The position numbers were made by a program, and so were the translations under genes. Below are positions 52,378 through 60,852 of a stretch of 64,000 nt of DNA, piece after piece (the first letter of the stretch is position 1; the number at the start of each line of letters is the position of its first letter). The notes beneath the pieces were generated by a model, which worked only from the letters and a program-made list of their open reading frames with translations, was not told the origin of the DNA and made no database searches. The DNA comes from a bacterium (lineage in GTDB: Bacteria > Bacteroidota > Bacteroidia > Flavobacteriales_D > Crocinitomicaceae): assembly GCA_024742305.1 (NCBI GenBank), contig JANSYQ010000011.1, positions 40,237-104,236 of the forward strand, written 5' to 3'.

Positions 52378-53157
52378 TTCGTCTTCCACATTCAAGTACA
52401 CTCGAAGTTTCCGCACGATGAAATAAACGGGAATCGTATCGAATAATGCGAAGAAAAACTTGAACAAATAACTGCTCAAAATAAGTGATAATAGGAAAAG
52501 CGTGACATCTTTCCCTTCCGGAACCGTAATTCCTTTGGACCAATAATAGGTGATTAAAATTACTGCTACCGAATCAATCAATTGGCTGGTCATGGTAGAA
52601 AGATTGTTCCGCAACCACAGCTTTTTACCCTTAGTTTTTTTCTTCAGAAAATGGAACACGTGCACGTCAACAAATTGTGCGGTTAGATAGGCAATCATTG
52701 AGGCGACGGTAGCTCCTACAGTTAAAGTACGAATGGCATAAAAGGCGTATTCATCCGGCACAACTGCTTTTCCCTCAGAAACTCCAACGGGCATAGTTCC
52801 ATTTGGGTTTAGGTTTTCCGGTGCTTCTAGCCATCCTCCGAACCAAACCACCAAAAGCACCCAAATATTGAGGACAAGTCCAATCCAAACAACCATATTT
52901 GCTCTCCTGCGACCGTAAACTTCAGAGATGATGTCTGTGCATAAAAACGTGATGGGATAAGGAAGCACTCCAATGGCAATAGAGAAACGGACAGAACTTT
53001 CATCACTTATTCCTAGCCATGAAGAAAGATCAATAAAGCGCGAAACCCCAAGAATATTCAGCATGGCTAAGGATCCCAAAAAGATTCCGGCAATCAATAA
53101 AAACACCCATTCTCTTCTTCTCTGATATTTCAGGTCGATATCCTCCGCACCAAACAT
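52366..53157 (-). CDS. Queuosine precursor transporter (YhhQ/QPTR family)
   Basis: A 263-residue six-TM transporter. Hallmark ITFLCTDIISEVYGRRRA near residue 70 and QFVDVHVFHFLKKKTKGKKLWLRNNLSTMTSQLIDS near 155. YhhQ imports 7-deazaguanine precursors of tRNA queuosine in Bacteroidota and Proteobacteria. ATG 53157 is chosen; the longer frame is non-canonical. Convergent overlap of 12 bases with the MFS gene. Confidence 0.9.
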   Translation of the reverse strand: MFGAEDIDLKYQRRREWVFLLIAGIFLGSLAMLNILGVSRFIDLSSWLGISDESSVRFSIAIGVLPYPITFLCTDIISEVYGRRRANMVVWIGLVLNIWVLLVVWFGGWLEAPENLNPNGTMPVGVSEGKAVVPDEYAFYAIRTLTVGATVASMIAYLTAQFVDVHVFHFLKKKTKGKKLWLRNNLSTMTSQLIDSVAVILITYYWSKGITVPEGKDVTLFLLSLILSSYLFKFFFALFDTIPVYFIVRKLRVYLNVEDELGY

Positions 53158-53286
53158 AGGTTGAAAGTACGGTTTTTGAATGAAATATGACTTCTGCAAA
53201 ACGGATAGTGCGTTTACTATGTCAAGGTGAATCAAGCTATCTTTTCACGTTTCCAAATATTCCCTATCTTCGACAAAAGCAATTGA

Positions 53287-53640
53287 ATGTCAAAAATTAA
53301 CGTTTCGGAACTGAAGAAACTCTATTACACAATTGGTGAAGTAGCCGATATGTTTGACGTCAACACCTCTTTGATTCGCTTTTGGGAAAAGGAGTTTCCC
53401 GTTATCCAACCAAAGAAAAATAAGAAGGGAAATCGATTGTTTACCCCGAAGGAAATAGGGAAAATTGATCGCATTTACACCCTCGTTAAACTAGAAGGAT
53501 ATACTTTGGATGGGGCCAAAAAAGCCATGCGAAGTAAATCGTCAAGCATACAAACTTCGAGTTCCGAAGAATCATCTAGCGAAGACATCATTAATCGGTT
53601 GGAAGGATTAAAAGAACGATTATTGTCGCTCAAGATTTAA
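53287..53640 (+). CDS. MerR family transcriptional regulator
   Basis: A 117-residue MerR-type regulator: HTH YYTIGEVADMFDVNTSLIRFWEKEFPVIQP (residues 12-41), wing GNRLFTPKEIGKIDRI, then a short helical dimerisation part. No effector-binding domain and no metal-binding Cys. Target unknown. Its last four bases overlap the stop of the convergent aroB. Confidence 0.9.
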   Translation: MSKINVSELKKLYYTIGEVADMFDVNTSLIRFWEKEFPVIQPKKNKKGNRLFTPKEIGKIDRIYTLVKLEGYTLDGAKKAMRSKSSSIQTSSSEESSSEDIINRLEGLKERLLSLKI

Positions 53641-54716
53641 TTCATGTTGATTTGTAAATTCTTATAGTGCAGAAACGCTTCCACAAACTGCGATTCAGGC
53701 ACTTCGATATCGTAGGAGCAGTCACCAATCTTTTGTAAAAGCACACAAAGAATAGCGTTGTTCGCATTCTTTTTATCGTTGTAAAGCATCGCAACCATCT
53801 CTCCTACTTCATCATTCGAATACGCTGGTAACTCATAAAACTCAAAAATGGCATCTTGTACTAGGCGAAAATCTTCCTCGGCGAGCATTCCACGACGGTA
53901 CGAAATATAGGCTTCCATCATAATTCCAATTGCCACGCAATGTCCATGCGTTAGCGGAATTCGGTTCATAAAATGTCCTTCCAAGACATGTCCAATGGTA
54001 TGCCCGAGGTTCAGTACCTTGCGCTTTCCTTTCTCCGTTGGGTCTTCCGTTACTACTTCGTGCTTCACGCGAATACACGATTCTATTAGGTCCAAACTAG
54101 GAATTTCATCTTCTCGCATTGCTTGTAAGACTGAGCTAAAAAGAGCCTCACTGTGAATGAGTCCGTGTTTTAACATTTCAGCGTATCCACTTAGTAACTC
54201 ATAGCCCGGTAAAGTGGAAAGAAATACTGGGTCAATGTACACCGCGACAGGATCTGAAAAGACCCCAATTTGATTTTTATAGTGTCCCAAATTTACGCCG
54301 GTCTTTCCTCCAATGGACGCATCCACCATAGACAAAAGCGTTGTAGGAATATTGATAAAGTCCAGTCCGCGCTTGTAACAGGAAGCCACGAATCCGCCTA
54401 AATCAGTGATCATGCCACCTCCAAGGTTTATTATTACATCATGTCTAGATACGCCGTACTCTGTTAGTGCTTCCCACACACTTCCAACAATGTTCAATTG
54501 TTTGTTGTCTTCGCCTGCGGGGAGTAGAATAATTTCCGCTTCGCTCAAGCCAGTGAAGTTGGTCAGCATGTACTCCAAGCAATTCTCGCGTGAATTTTCA
54601 TCTACAATCACTACTTTCTTCACATGCGCGTAGGTGAAGTTCAACTTTTCATCCAAGGATGAGGTGGTTATGTCTCCTATTTCGAGTCGGCAATTGTTCG
54701 TGTCGATGTATTTCAC
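53637..54716 (-). CDS. aroB: 3-dehydroquinate synthase
   Basis: A 359-residue AroB of the shikimate pathway; converts DAHP to 3-dehydroquinate with NAD and a metal. Markers: NLGGGMITDLGGFVASCYKRG near 97, PTTLLSMVDASIGGKTGVNLG near 123, the metal-site His in LNLGHTIGHVLEG, and HGHCVAIGIM. GTG start at 54716. No other shikimate genes nearby. Confidence 0.95.
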   Translation of the reverse strand: MKYIDTNNCRLEIGDITTSSLDEKLNFTYAHVKKVVIVDENSRENCLEYMLTNFTGLSEAEIILLPAGEDNKQLNIVGSVWEALTEYGVSRHDVIINLGGGMITDLGGFVASCYKRGLDFINIPTTLLSMVDASIGGKTGVNLGHYKNQIGVFSDPVAVYIDPVFLSTLPGYELLSGYAEMLKHGLIHSEALFSSVLQAMREDEIPSLDLIESCIRVKHEVVTEDPTEKGKRKVLNLGHTIGHVLEGHFMNRIPLTHGHCVAIGIMMEAYISYRRGMLAEEDFRLVQDAIFEFYELPAYSNDEVGEMVAMLYNDKKNANNAILCVLLQKIGDCSYDIEVPESQFVEAFLHYKNLQINMN

Positions 54717-54845
54717 AGCTTGATTTTGGGTAAAAATAGTGATTCACATTTTTCTTCAACGTTATTGATTTATAACAAATTATAATTTGTTTCATTCAGA
54801 GGTGATTGAGTGGTTTTAGTCAGCGATTTACGATATGAATATTTC

Positions 54846-54868
54846 ACCACGGAGGCACTGAGGGCACG
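54846..54868 (+). repeat. Left inverted repeat of GxxExxY cassette, 23 bp
   Basis: ACCACGGAGGCAC-T-GAGG-G-CACG. Matches the reverse complement of 55402-55424 at 21 of 23 positions. Confidence 0.8.
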
Positions 54869-54915
54869 AAGCCTTGTGGAGTATTAAAGTGCACTAGATC
54901 GTCAACTTTTGACGA

Positions 54916-55296
54916 TCAAAGTCTTCCGTTAATTACACGTCTGAATCCTGATTTGAATAATTCTTCGTTGAAGTTGATTAATACCCCCAATTTCATGTCA
55001 GTCATTTTTAGATATGTAATTAATTGTGCTGTATGAATAGGACTTAACTCACTAACAGCCTTGAGTTCAAGGATAATTTTATCATTCACAGCTATGTCTG
55101 CTCGAAGCTTGGCATCTAATATAACACCGTCATACTTCACTTCAATGGGTACTTGTCGTTTTAGATGTAAACCATGTTTTGATAATTCGTAAAATAGGCA
55201 TTCCTCATAAACACTTTCGAGCAATCCCGGACCAAGCGTTCTGTGAACTTTAAGTCCACAATTAAAGACAATTCCAGTCAGTTGATTTACAGTCAT
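54916..55296 (-). CDS. GxxExxY protein
   Basis: A 126-residue GxxExxY family protein; the name motif is seen as GPGLLESVYEECLFYELSKHG (G-x-x-E-x-x-Y). The core (VILDAKLRADIAVNDKIILELKAV) carries D-x-x-x and ExK residues of a PD-(D/E)XK nuclease-like fold. Function unproven. It lies alone between inverted repeats and downstream of aroB, convergent with nothing, divergent from proline dehydrogenase. Confidence 0.88.
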   Translation of the reverse strand: MTVNQLTGIVFNCGLKVHRTLGPGLLESVYEECLFYELSKHGLHLKRQVPIEVKYDGVILDAKLRADIAVNDKIILELKAVSELSPIHTAQLITYLKMTDMKLGVLINFNEELFKSGFRRVINGRL

Positions 55297-55401
55297 AATA
55301 GGTTAGGTTTATTTTAAGTTAGTGAATATTTTTGAAAGTATTGAAATACCCTTGGTCATCACGCAGTGATGATCTCGTGCACCTTTTATCAAGCATTTCG
55401 C

Positions 55402-55424
55402 CGTGTCCTCTGTGCCTCCGTGGT
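55402..55424 (-). repeat. Right inverted repeat of GxxExxY cassette, 23 bp
   Basis: Minus strand reads ACCACGGAGGCAC-A-GAGG-A-CACG. Confidence 0.8.
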
Positions 55425-55518
55425 AAACAATGTAGCACTACAATTCTGCGCATCATTTTGTATCACCAAGAAGCTTTATTTTCTAGTAACTCAAGTCTAC
55501 TCAGATCGAAAAGAACGC

Positions 55519-55526
55519 TATTTTTG
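55519..55526 (+). promoter_or_regulatory. -7 promoter box of proline dehydrogenase, leaderless geometry
   Basis: TATTTTTG, exact TAnnTTTG match, four bases before ATG 55531. It also rules out the longer upstream reading. Confidence 0.6.
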
Positions 55527-55530
55527 TTGC

Positions 55531-56700
55531 ATGATTCTGTTTGACAATACCGAGGTTGCATTTCGAAAAAATACGGACGGAGATTTACGTCGCGCGTATT
55601 GGTTGTTCCGTATGATTGGCAGTCCGGGACTTGTTAAATTTGGTAAGTGGATGACGAATCTCGCTCTGAAAATTCGTTTGCCCTTGCGTTGGATCATCAA
55701 ACCGACTATTTTCCGTCAGTTTTGTGGTGGAGAGTCCATTCAGGAATGTATCGCTGTATCCGAGCGATTGGCAAGCCGAAATGTAAAAACCATTTTAGAT
55801 TACAGCGTTGAAGGAAAAACCGAAGTAGGCGATTTGGATGCTACCATGGAGGAGATAATTAAAACAATTCGTCGCGGAAAAGACAATCCTGATATTCCTT
55901 TTGCAGTTTTCAAAGTAACAGGAATTTCGACCTTTGATTTGTTGGAAAAGGCCAATAACGGTTTAGATGCTTTGAATGAAGAAGAAACCGCAGCTTTCGG
56001 TCGTGTGAAGGAAAGAATTGAAGCAATTTGTGAAGAAGCTCATAAAGCGGACGTTCCAATTTTCATTGATGCAGAAGAGTCTTGGATTCAGGATACCATT
56101 GATCGTCTCGTGTACGAAATGAGCACGAAGTTCAATAAAGAGAGAGCCATTGTTTACAACACATTACAAATGTACCGTCATGACAGGTTGGCTTTCCTTA
56201 AAAAGGAAATTGAACGCGCAAAACAAGAGCAATTCTACTTGGGAGTGAAATTAGTGCGTGGTGCTTACATGGAAAAAGAACGAAACCGCGCTGAGGAAAG
56301 AGGATATCCTTCTCCAATCCAACCGAACAAAGAAGCCACGGATAAAGACTTTAACGCTGCTTTGGACCTCGTGGTAGAAGAAATCGATCAAGTATCTTTC
56401 TGTGCTGGTACGCACAACGAAGAAAGCTCTTTGTACCTGTCGGACCTGATGAAAAAGCACGGAATTAAAAACGATGATCCAAGGGCTTATTTTGCGCAGC
56501 TCCTTGGTATGAGCGACCACATATCTTTCAATTTATCCAACGAAGGATTTATGGTAGCCAAATACGTTCCGTATGGACCCATTCGTGAGGTTTTACCGTA
56601 TTTAATTCGACGAGCGGAAGAGAACACCTCCGTTGCTGGTCAAACAAGCCGCGAGTTGTCGTTGATTATCAAAGAGAGAAAACGCAGGAAACAAAAGTAG
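55531..56700 (+). CDS. Proline dehydrogenase
   Basis: A 389-residue FAD-dependent proline dehydrogenase, first step of proline oxidation to glutamate. TIM-barrel motifs: KTILDYSVEGK near 89, PIFIDAEESWIQDTIDRL near 185, KLVRGAYMEKERNRAEERGYP near 240, GTHNEESSLYLSDL near 295, PYGPIREVLPYLIRRAEENTS at the end. Stand-alone form, not fused to P5C dehydrogenase; no P5CDH gene nearby. Start ATG 55531 set by the promoter box. Confidence 0.93.
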   Translation: MILFDNTEVAFRKNTDGDLRRAYWLFRMIGSPGLVKFGKWMTNLALKIRLPLRWIIKPTIFRQFCGGESIQECIAVSERLASRNVKTILDYSVEGKTEVGDLDATMEEIIKTIRRGKDNPDIPFAVFKVTGISTFDLLEKANNGLDALNEEETAAFGRVKERIEAICEEAHKADVPIFIDAEESWIQDTIDRLVYEMSTKFNKERAIVYNTLQMYRHDRLAFLKKEIERAKQEQFYLGVKLVRGAYMEKERNRAEERGYPSPIQPNKEATDKDFNAALDLVVEEIDQVSFCAGTHNEESSLYLSDLMKKHGIKNDDPRAYFAQLLGMSDHISFNLSNEGFMVAKYVPYGPIREVLPYLIRRAEENTSVAGQTSRELSLIIKERKRRKQK

Positions 56701-56703
56701 AAT

Positions 56704-56731
56704 GAATAATGATTCAGGAATGATGAATAAA
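56704..56731. repeat. Heptamer-phased tract, locus 6
   Basis: Units GAATAAT, GATTCAG, GAATGAT, GAATAAA just after the proline dehydrogenase stop. Confidence 0.65.
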
Positions 56732-56821
56732 TTCTGTTCATAACCATTATTCAAAAAGTCAGCAGTGCGATAGCGCGAAACCTCAGTTTCCTTGAATTGT
56801 TTCTGTTAGTCCTGTAAGAAA

Positions 56822-59800
56822 TTACTGCGTCACATTCACGTGTCCGGTATCCGTCCGTCGCTCGTCTGATGCGATCGTCTTAAATTCTACCGTCCAAACG
56901 TAAGTTCCATCTTGCACCATGCGCCCGTTGTATGTTCCATCCCAGCCTTCAGTTGGATCACTCGATTCCCAAATTACTTCACCGTAACGGTTGTAAATAA
57001 GCATTTGCCAGTCAAAGGGATCAAATCCTGCGGTGAAAATTGGTTGGAAGGTCTGATTGAATTCGTCTCCATCCGGAGTAAACGTGTTTGGGATATAGTA
57101 AATCACTTCTTCGTTAACCTGAATTACCGTAGCGAAGGAATCAATACATCCAAGCGGTGAAATTCCATACAACGTGACCAAATACCCTGAAGTTGCGTTA
57201 TCAGGGAACTCATGCGTTGGGTTTACTGTCGATACTTGTTCTGTCCCATCTCCAAAATCCCATAAGTACGATGTAGCACCGGAAGATGTGTTGTCAAAAG
57301 AAACATCTGTATCCAAACTCAAGACCGTATACGTCGAAGGAATGAATGACGGATTCGGAACATTCTCTACGTAAATATAATCGTCATACGTTACGGAATT
57401 TGTACATCCGTTGGCGCTCGTTACAGTTAAGGTCACATCAAAATTTCCACCGTATTCATAAAGGTTCGGAACGTCTGCGCATCCTGTTCCGGTATTTCCA
57501 TTCCCGAAATCCCACTGACAATCTGTAAAGTTGCCCAAGGTTGTGTTCGTGAAGAAAATAGTTCCCGGCTCACAAATAGACAAAGTATCGGCAACGAATG
57601 AAGGTTGTGGAATTGGTTCAACCGTAACCGTAACGTTATCCGTGTTGACACATCCATTTGCGTCTGTACCTGTCACTGTGTAAGTCGCAGTAGTCGTCGG
57701 AGTGATCGTTCCTCCATTTGGAGTTCCATTGTCCCAAACGTAGGTTTGAGCTCCCGTGGCTTGCTGCGTGTAGGTTTCTCCATCACACAAAGTAACATCG
57801 TTCCCAGCAAATACTGGAGGTAATGGATTCACTGTAATCGTTTGTGTACCTGCCGCGGCATTAGAACACCCGGCATCAGTGATTTGTGTCAAAGTGTAAG
57901 TTCCCGGCGTATTCCCAAGAACAATCGTATCGTTCATTGAATTGATGGTCTGCGGTGCTCCGTCCAAATCATACGACAGGTCGAACGGTGCCGTACCGGA
58001 AACTACCACAAATACATCTTCTACGAATTCGTTCGCACAGTAGGTGCCGCCGTTCTCAATGGATGAAACCGTTGGAACTGCTTGCTCTACGATAGTCTCT
58101 GTGAAGTTACCCACATTCGTACAACTCGAATCGGATATTCCGGATATGACATATACTCCTGTTGCGTTTCCAAGGTTGACAGGTGAAGTTGGACTGGTCG
58201 TTTGCATCGGCACTCCATCCAATGTATAATTAATAGTGAAAGGTCCTGTACCAGTTACATCTACCGTAACATCGGCAATCACATCGCCAAAACAGTACAC
58301 TCCACTACCCGTTGTTGCCAAAATGTCAGGTTGAACAGGCGCGACATCTGTAACGTTAACCTGACAGGCGAGGTCGTCCGAGAAGTAAATCAAAATGTCT
58401 ACGGGTGATCCATCTGCTGGAATTCCAGTGATCCCGAAATTCGTCAGGGTTCCATTGTTGAACGGAGGGTTAATAGTTTGTGTATACGTTCCCGTTCCGG
58501 TTGTGATCTCCACTTCAATGGTTCCAGTTCCCGGATTTTCTACATAAATAAAGTCACCCGTCACATCAAAAGTATTACCACCGTGACAGGCGCTAATGTC
58601 GTAATTGAGTCCGGCAATGGTACACGGACAAGACACATTCACTATTACAGAGCTAGACGCTGAACATCCTGTAGTTGTATCAGTAATAGTCGCGAAATAC
58701 GTTGTTGTGTCCAATGCGCAGGCGGTTGGTTGTTGTAACGTTGGGTCGTTAAGCGTTAACGCTGGTGTCCAAACGATATCGAAATCAGGAGCATCGCACG
58801 TAAAGTTGACGTTGTCTAGAGCCCACGCATCGTTATCTTGAACTTGCGTAAATGTCGGTTGATGCCAACGGAATCGCGTTGCTGGCGTTTGTGCCAATGG
58901 TGGAATTGGAATCAAGAAGTTTTGCCACGTTGGATTATTGTCCCACTGAGATTGATAGTAAGTATTCAATGTTGTCCAAGTTCCTCCTCCATTCGTTGAG
59001 TATTGGAGTACGATGTCTTCACCGGCATCCGCGTTTTCACAGGCAGCTCCTGAAGAAGTATTCCCCATAAACAAGCTGAACTGTAAGAATCCGCAATTCG
59101 CCGTAGCATCGACGTCAACGGTCATTGCTTGTCGTGTTCCAATGTTCTTAAAGTACATGGCATTTCCCGTCACTGAGCCACACGCCCCAGCAGATCCAGC
59201 CTGTGCTCCACCGGCATCGGCCCACATGTTTCCATCAAATCCGGGATCAAAATCATCGACAATAGAACCTGCGTTGTAATCTGTAAATTCCACGTTCAAA
59301 TCTGTACAGTTAGGACAAGTCACGTTGGTATTTACTGCAGAGGCCTGGGCATTCACCGGAGATACAACAACTGTTACAGTATCATAACATGCATCCGTTC
59401 CATCGGTGTACGTAACAATGTAGTCTGTTGTTGTATTTGCTGTAATTGTTTGGTCGTAGTTGTCGGGAGAGCCTGGAATGTTACTCCAGTCGTAATAATA
59501 TCCGCAGTTCGTTGGAAGAATTTCAATGTTGTCAATTCCCCAGTGATCATTCACTGTTGAACTGGCATTGGGCTGCGTCCATTGGAACATTGTATTCGTG
59601 GTCCATGCTCCCGGAGGTAATGTGAAGCAGTAATTATCCCACTGATAATATTGATTCGCGTAACCCGCAATAGGTTCAAAGTAGAAAATATCGATCCAAG
59701 TTGCTCCTCCGTTCGTAGAATACTGAAAGAATACACCTTCGTCGGGCAAGTCGGGATCCTCACAGTCTCCTCCTGGAATGTCATCAGCTGCAAAGTCAAG

Positions 59801-60142
59801 ATCGAAACACACTTGTCCTCCACAAGACAAATCAAACCCGGTGGTGGTTAATGTTCTTGGGAACGGGACATTACCGAACCAAGCGGAAGGTGTTCCATCC
59901 AAAGAAGGTCCACATGGATTGTTGTATAAAACGGTTGCGGAGGTTGTCCAGCCAGCTCCAATTTGTCCACCATCAAAATTGGTCGAAAGCACGGCAGAAT
60001 CTGATAATCCAATAGCCGTCAAGTATATATCTGCTCCACACGATGCGAAAATTGAATCAGGTCCTGCTTCTACCGTACACTGCGCATTCAATTGCGCGCT
60101 CCCCAGCACTAGAAATGCGAAAATAAGTTTCAATTGCTTCAT
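56822..60142 (-). CDS. Large T9SS type B surface protein
   Basis: A 1106-residue secreted protein: signal peptide (cleavage after LNAQ), two jelly-roll-like regions with ATTFDGG/TGNAMYFKN features, many Ig-like and SprB-type repeats, a PKD domain near 880-940 (CEPGTIFFTNTT ... YDDYIYVENVP) and a second PKD-like unit. The last 95 residues form the gliding motility-associated C-terminal (type B) sorting domain (YYIPNTFTPDGDEFNQTFQP, YNRYGEVIWESSDPTEGWDG). Translationally coupled to the 162-residue protein upstream (TGATG). Likely adhesin or gliding-related. Confidence 0.85.
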   Translation of the reverse strand: MKQLKLIFAFLVLGSAQLNAQCTVEAGPDSIFASCGADIYLTAIGLSDSAVLSTNFDGGQIGAGWTTSATVLYNNPCGPSLDGTPSAWFGNVPFPRTLTTTGFDLSCGGQVCFDLDFAADDIPGGDCEDPDLPDEGVFFQYSTNGGATWIDIFYFEPIAGYANQYYQWDNYCFTLPPGAWTTNTMFQWTQPNASSTVNDHWGIDNIEILPTNCGYYYDWSNIPGSPDNYDQTITANTTTDYIVTYTDGTDACYDTVTVVVSPVNAQASAVNTNVTCPNCTDLNVEFTDYNAGSIVDDFDPGFDGNMWADAGGAQAGSAGACGSVTGNAMYFKNIGTRQAMTVDVDATANCGFLQFSLFMGNTSSGAACENADAGEDIVLQYSTNGGGTWTTLNTYYQSQWDNNPTWQNFLIPIPPLAQTPATRFRWHQPTFTQVQDNDAWALDNVNFTCDAPDFDIVWTPALTLNDPTLQQPTACALDTTTYFATITDTTTGCSASSSVIVNVSCPCTIAGLNYDISACHGGNTFDVTGDFIYVENPGTGTIEVEITTGTGTYTQTINPPFNNGTLTNFGITGIPADGSPVDILIYFSDDLACQVNVTDVAPVQPDILATTGSGVYCFGDVIADVTVDVTGTGPFTINYTLDGVPMQTTSPTSPVNLGNATGVYVISGISDSSCTNVGNFTETIVEQAVPTVSSIENGGTYCANEFVEDVFVVVSGTAPFDLSYDLDGAPQTINSMNDTIVLGNTPGTYTLTQITDAGCSNAAAGTQTITVNPLPPVFAGNDVTLCDGETYTQQATGAQTYVWDNGTPNGGTITPTTTATYTVTGTDANGCVNTDNVTVTVEPIPQPSFVADTLSICEPGTIFFTNTTLGNFTDCQWDFGNGNTGTGCADVPNLYEYGGNFDVTLTVTSANGCTNSVTYDDYIYVENVPNPSFIPSTYTVLSLDTDVSFDNTSSGATSYLWDFGDGTEQVSTVNPTHEFPDNATSGYLVTLYGISPLGCIDSFATVIQVNEEVIYYIPNTFTPDGDEFNQTFQPIFTAGFDPFDWQMLIYNRYGEVIWESSDPTEGWDGTYNGRMVQDGTYVWTVEFKTIASDERRTDTGHVNVTQ

Positions 60143-60630
60143 CACTTCTGAGTTCCTTGATTAATTACTTCCATGTTCATGAATTCGAAATCCGTTAAGG
60201 TTTGATTGGACATTCCCGGAACCAATTCTATAAAATGACTGAAAACATAAACGCGTTTGTCCATTTTACTTGTTCCATCGCCTTCTACAATCTCTCCAGG
60301 CGAGAGTGTCAACGATCTTTTAAATTCTTGGGTTTCCAGTCGGTTGCAGTTGGTACAAACATCATTTCGAAATTCTTTCACTGCCCAATTGAACGTTTTG
60401 ATTTCTGTTTCTGAAGTGTTCTTGAATCGGAATAGCACCAATACTTGATTTCGTACATTTTGATTGTTGCACTCTTGCACTTTATACTCCACTTCGATGC
60501 CATCGAGGGAAATTAGCGCAGTCCAATCATCCGTAATTTCTATTGGGTCGTGATCAACACTTTCGGTAGGATGCGCATGGATGGATGTTGCCATTGCCAA
60601 AGCCACTCCTAATACAACTAGTCGTTTCAT
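60142..60630 (-). CDS. Small secreted protein upstream of T9SS protein
   Basis: A 162-residue protein with signal peptide (cleavage after SIHAH). The mature part has a beta-sandwich look, YKVQECNNQNVRNQVLVLFRFKNTSE, and Cys pairs C..CTNC. Not recognised; possibly a partner or regulator of the large protein to which it is translationally coupled. ATG 60630 is chosen because earlier frame is AT-poor and has no signal. Confidence 0.65.
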   Translation of the reverse strand: MKRLVVLGVALAMATSIHAHPTESVDHDPIEITDDWTALISLDGIEVEYKVQECNNQNVRNQVLVLFRFKNTSETEIKTFNWAVKEFRNDVCTNCNRLETQEFKRSLTLSPGEIVEGDGTSKMDKRVYVFSHFIELVPGMSNQTLTDFEFMNMEVINQGTQK

Positions 60631-60691
60631 TCTATTCGTTCGGTCTTTCAATACACTGTAGTAGAAAGCTAAGTAGGTAGTGTTTGGTCCA

Positions 60692-60703
60692 CTGTTTAAA
60701 CAG
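60692..60703. promoter_or_regulatory. Perfect 12-bp palindrome in the leader of the coupled pair
   Basis: CTGTTTAAACAG, just downstream of the likely transcription start. Possible operator; no regulator identified. Confidence 0.35.
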
Positions 60704-60714
60704 CTAAGACGGCA

Positions 60715-60722
60715 CAAAGTTA
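60715..60722 (-). promoter_or_regulatory. -7 promoter box upstream of the small secreted gene
   Basis: TAACTTTG on the minus strand, exact TAnnTTTG match; leader of about 78 bases. Confidence 0.5.
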
Positions 60723-60793
60723 CAGTAACTCACGATTAATGCCATAAAATGTTAGTCCCGTAACCAGTAAAGACGTTTGTGTGATAAAAATCA

Positions 60794-60830
60794 CAAAAAA
60801 GCGCCTCTCCAATGGAAAGACGCTTTTCGT
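60794..60830. terminator. Terminator of the HYR repeat protein gene
   Basis: AAAAAAGCG with CGCTTTT (imperfect inner stem CTCTCC/GGAAAG) flanked by A/T runs; on the minus strand it is followed by a U tail. Confidence 0.7.
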
Positions 60831-60852
60831 TTGTTTTTGGTTGTTTCTAGAC

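Larger units (their letters stand above)
54842..55428. mobile_element. Putative single-gene GxxExxY element
   Basis: Inverted 23-bp repeats with 533 bases between enclose one GxxExxY gene plus two hairpins: GATCGTCAA-CTT-TTGACGATC at 54897-54917, overlapping the gene end, and TCATCAC-GCA-GTGATGA at 55356-55372. Layout resembles a small mobilised unit. No target-site duplication was found by eye. Confidence 0.5.

Noticed and set aside
55366..55530. N-terminal extension of proline dehydrogenase into the inverted repeat
   Set aside because: It precedes the promoter box and has no resemblance to the family.
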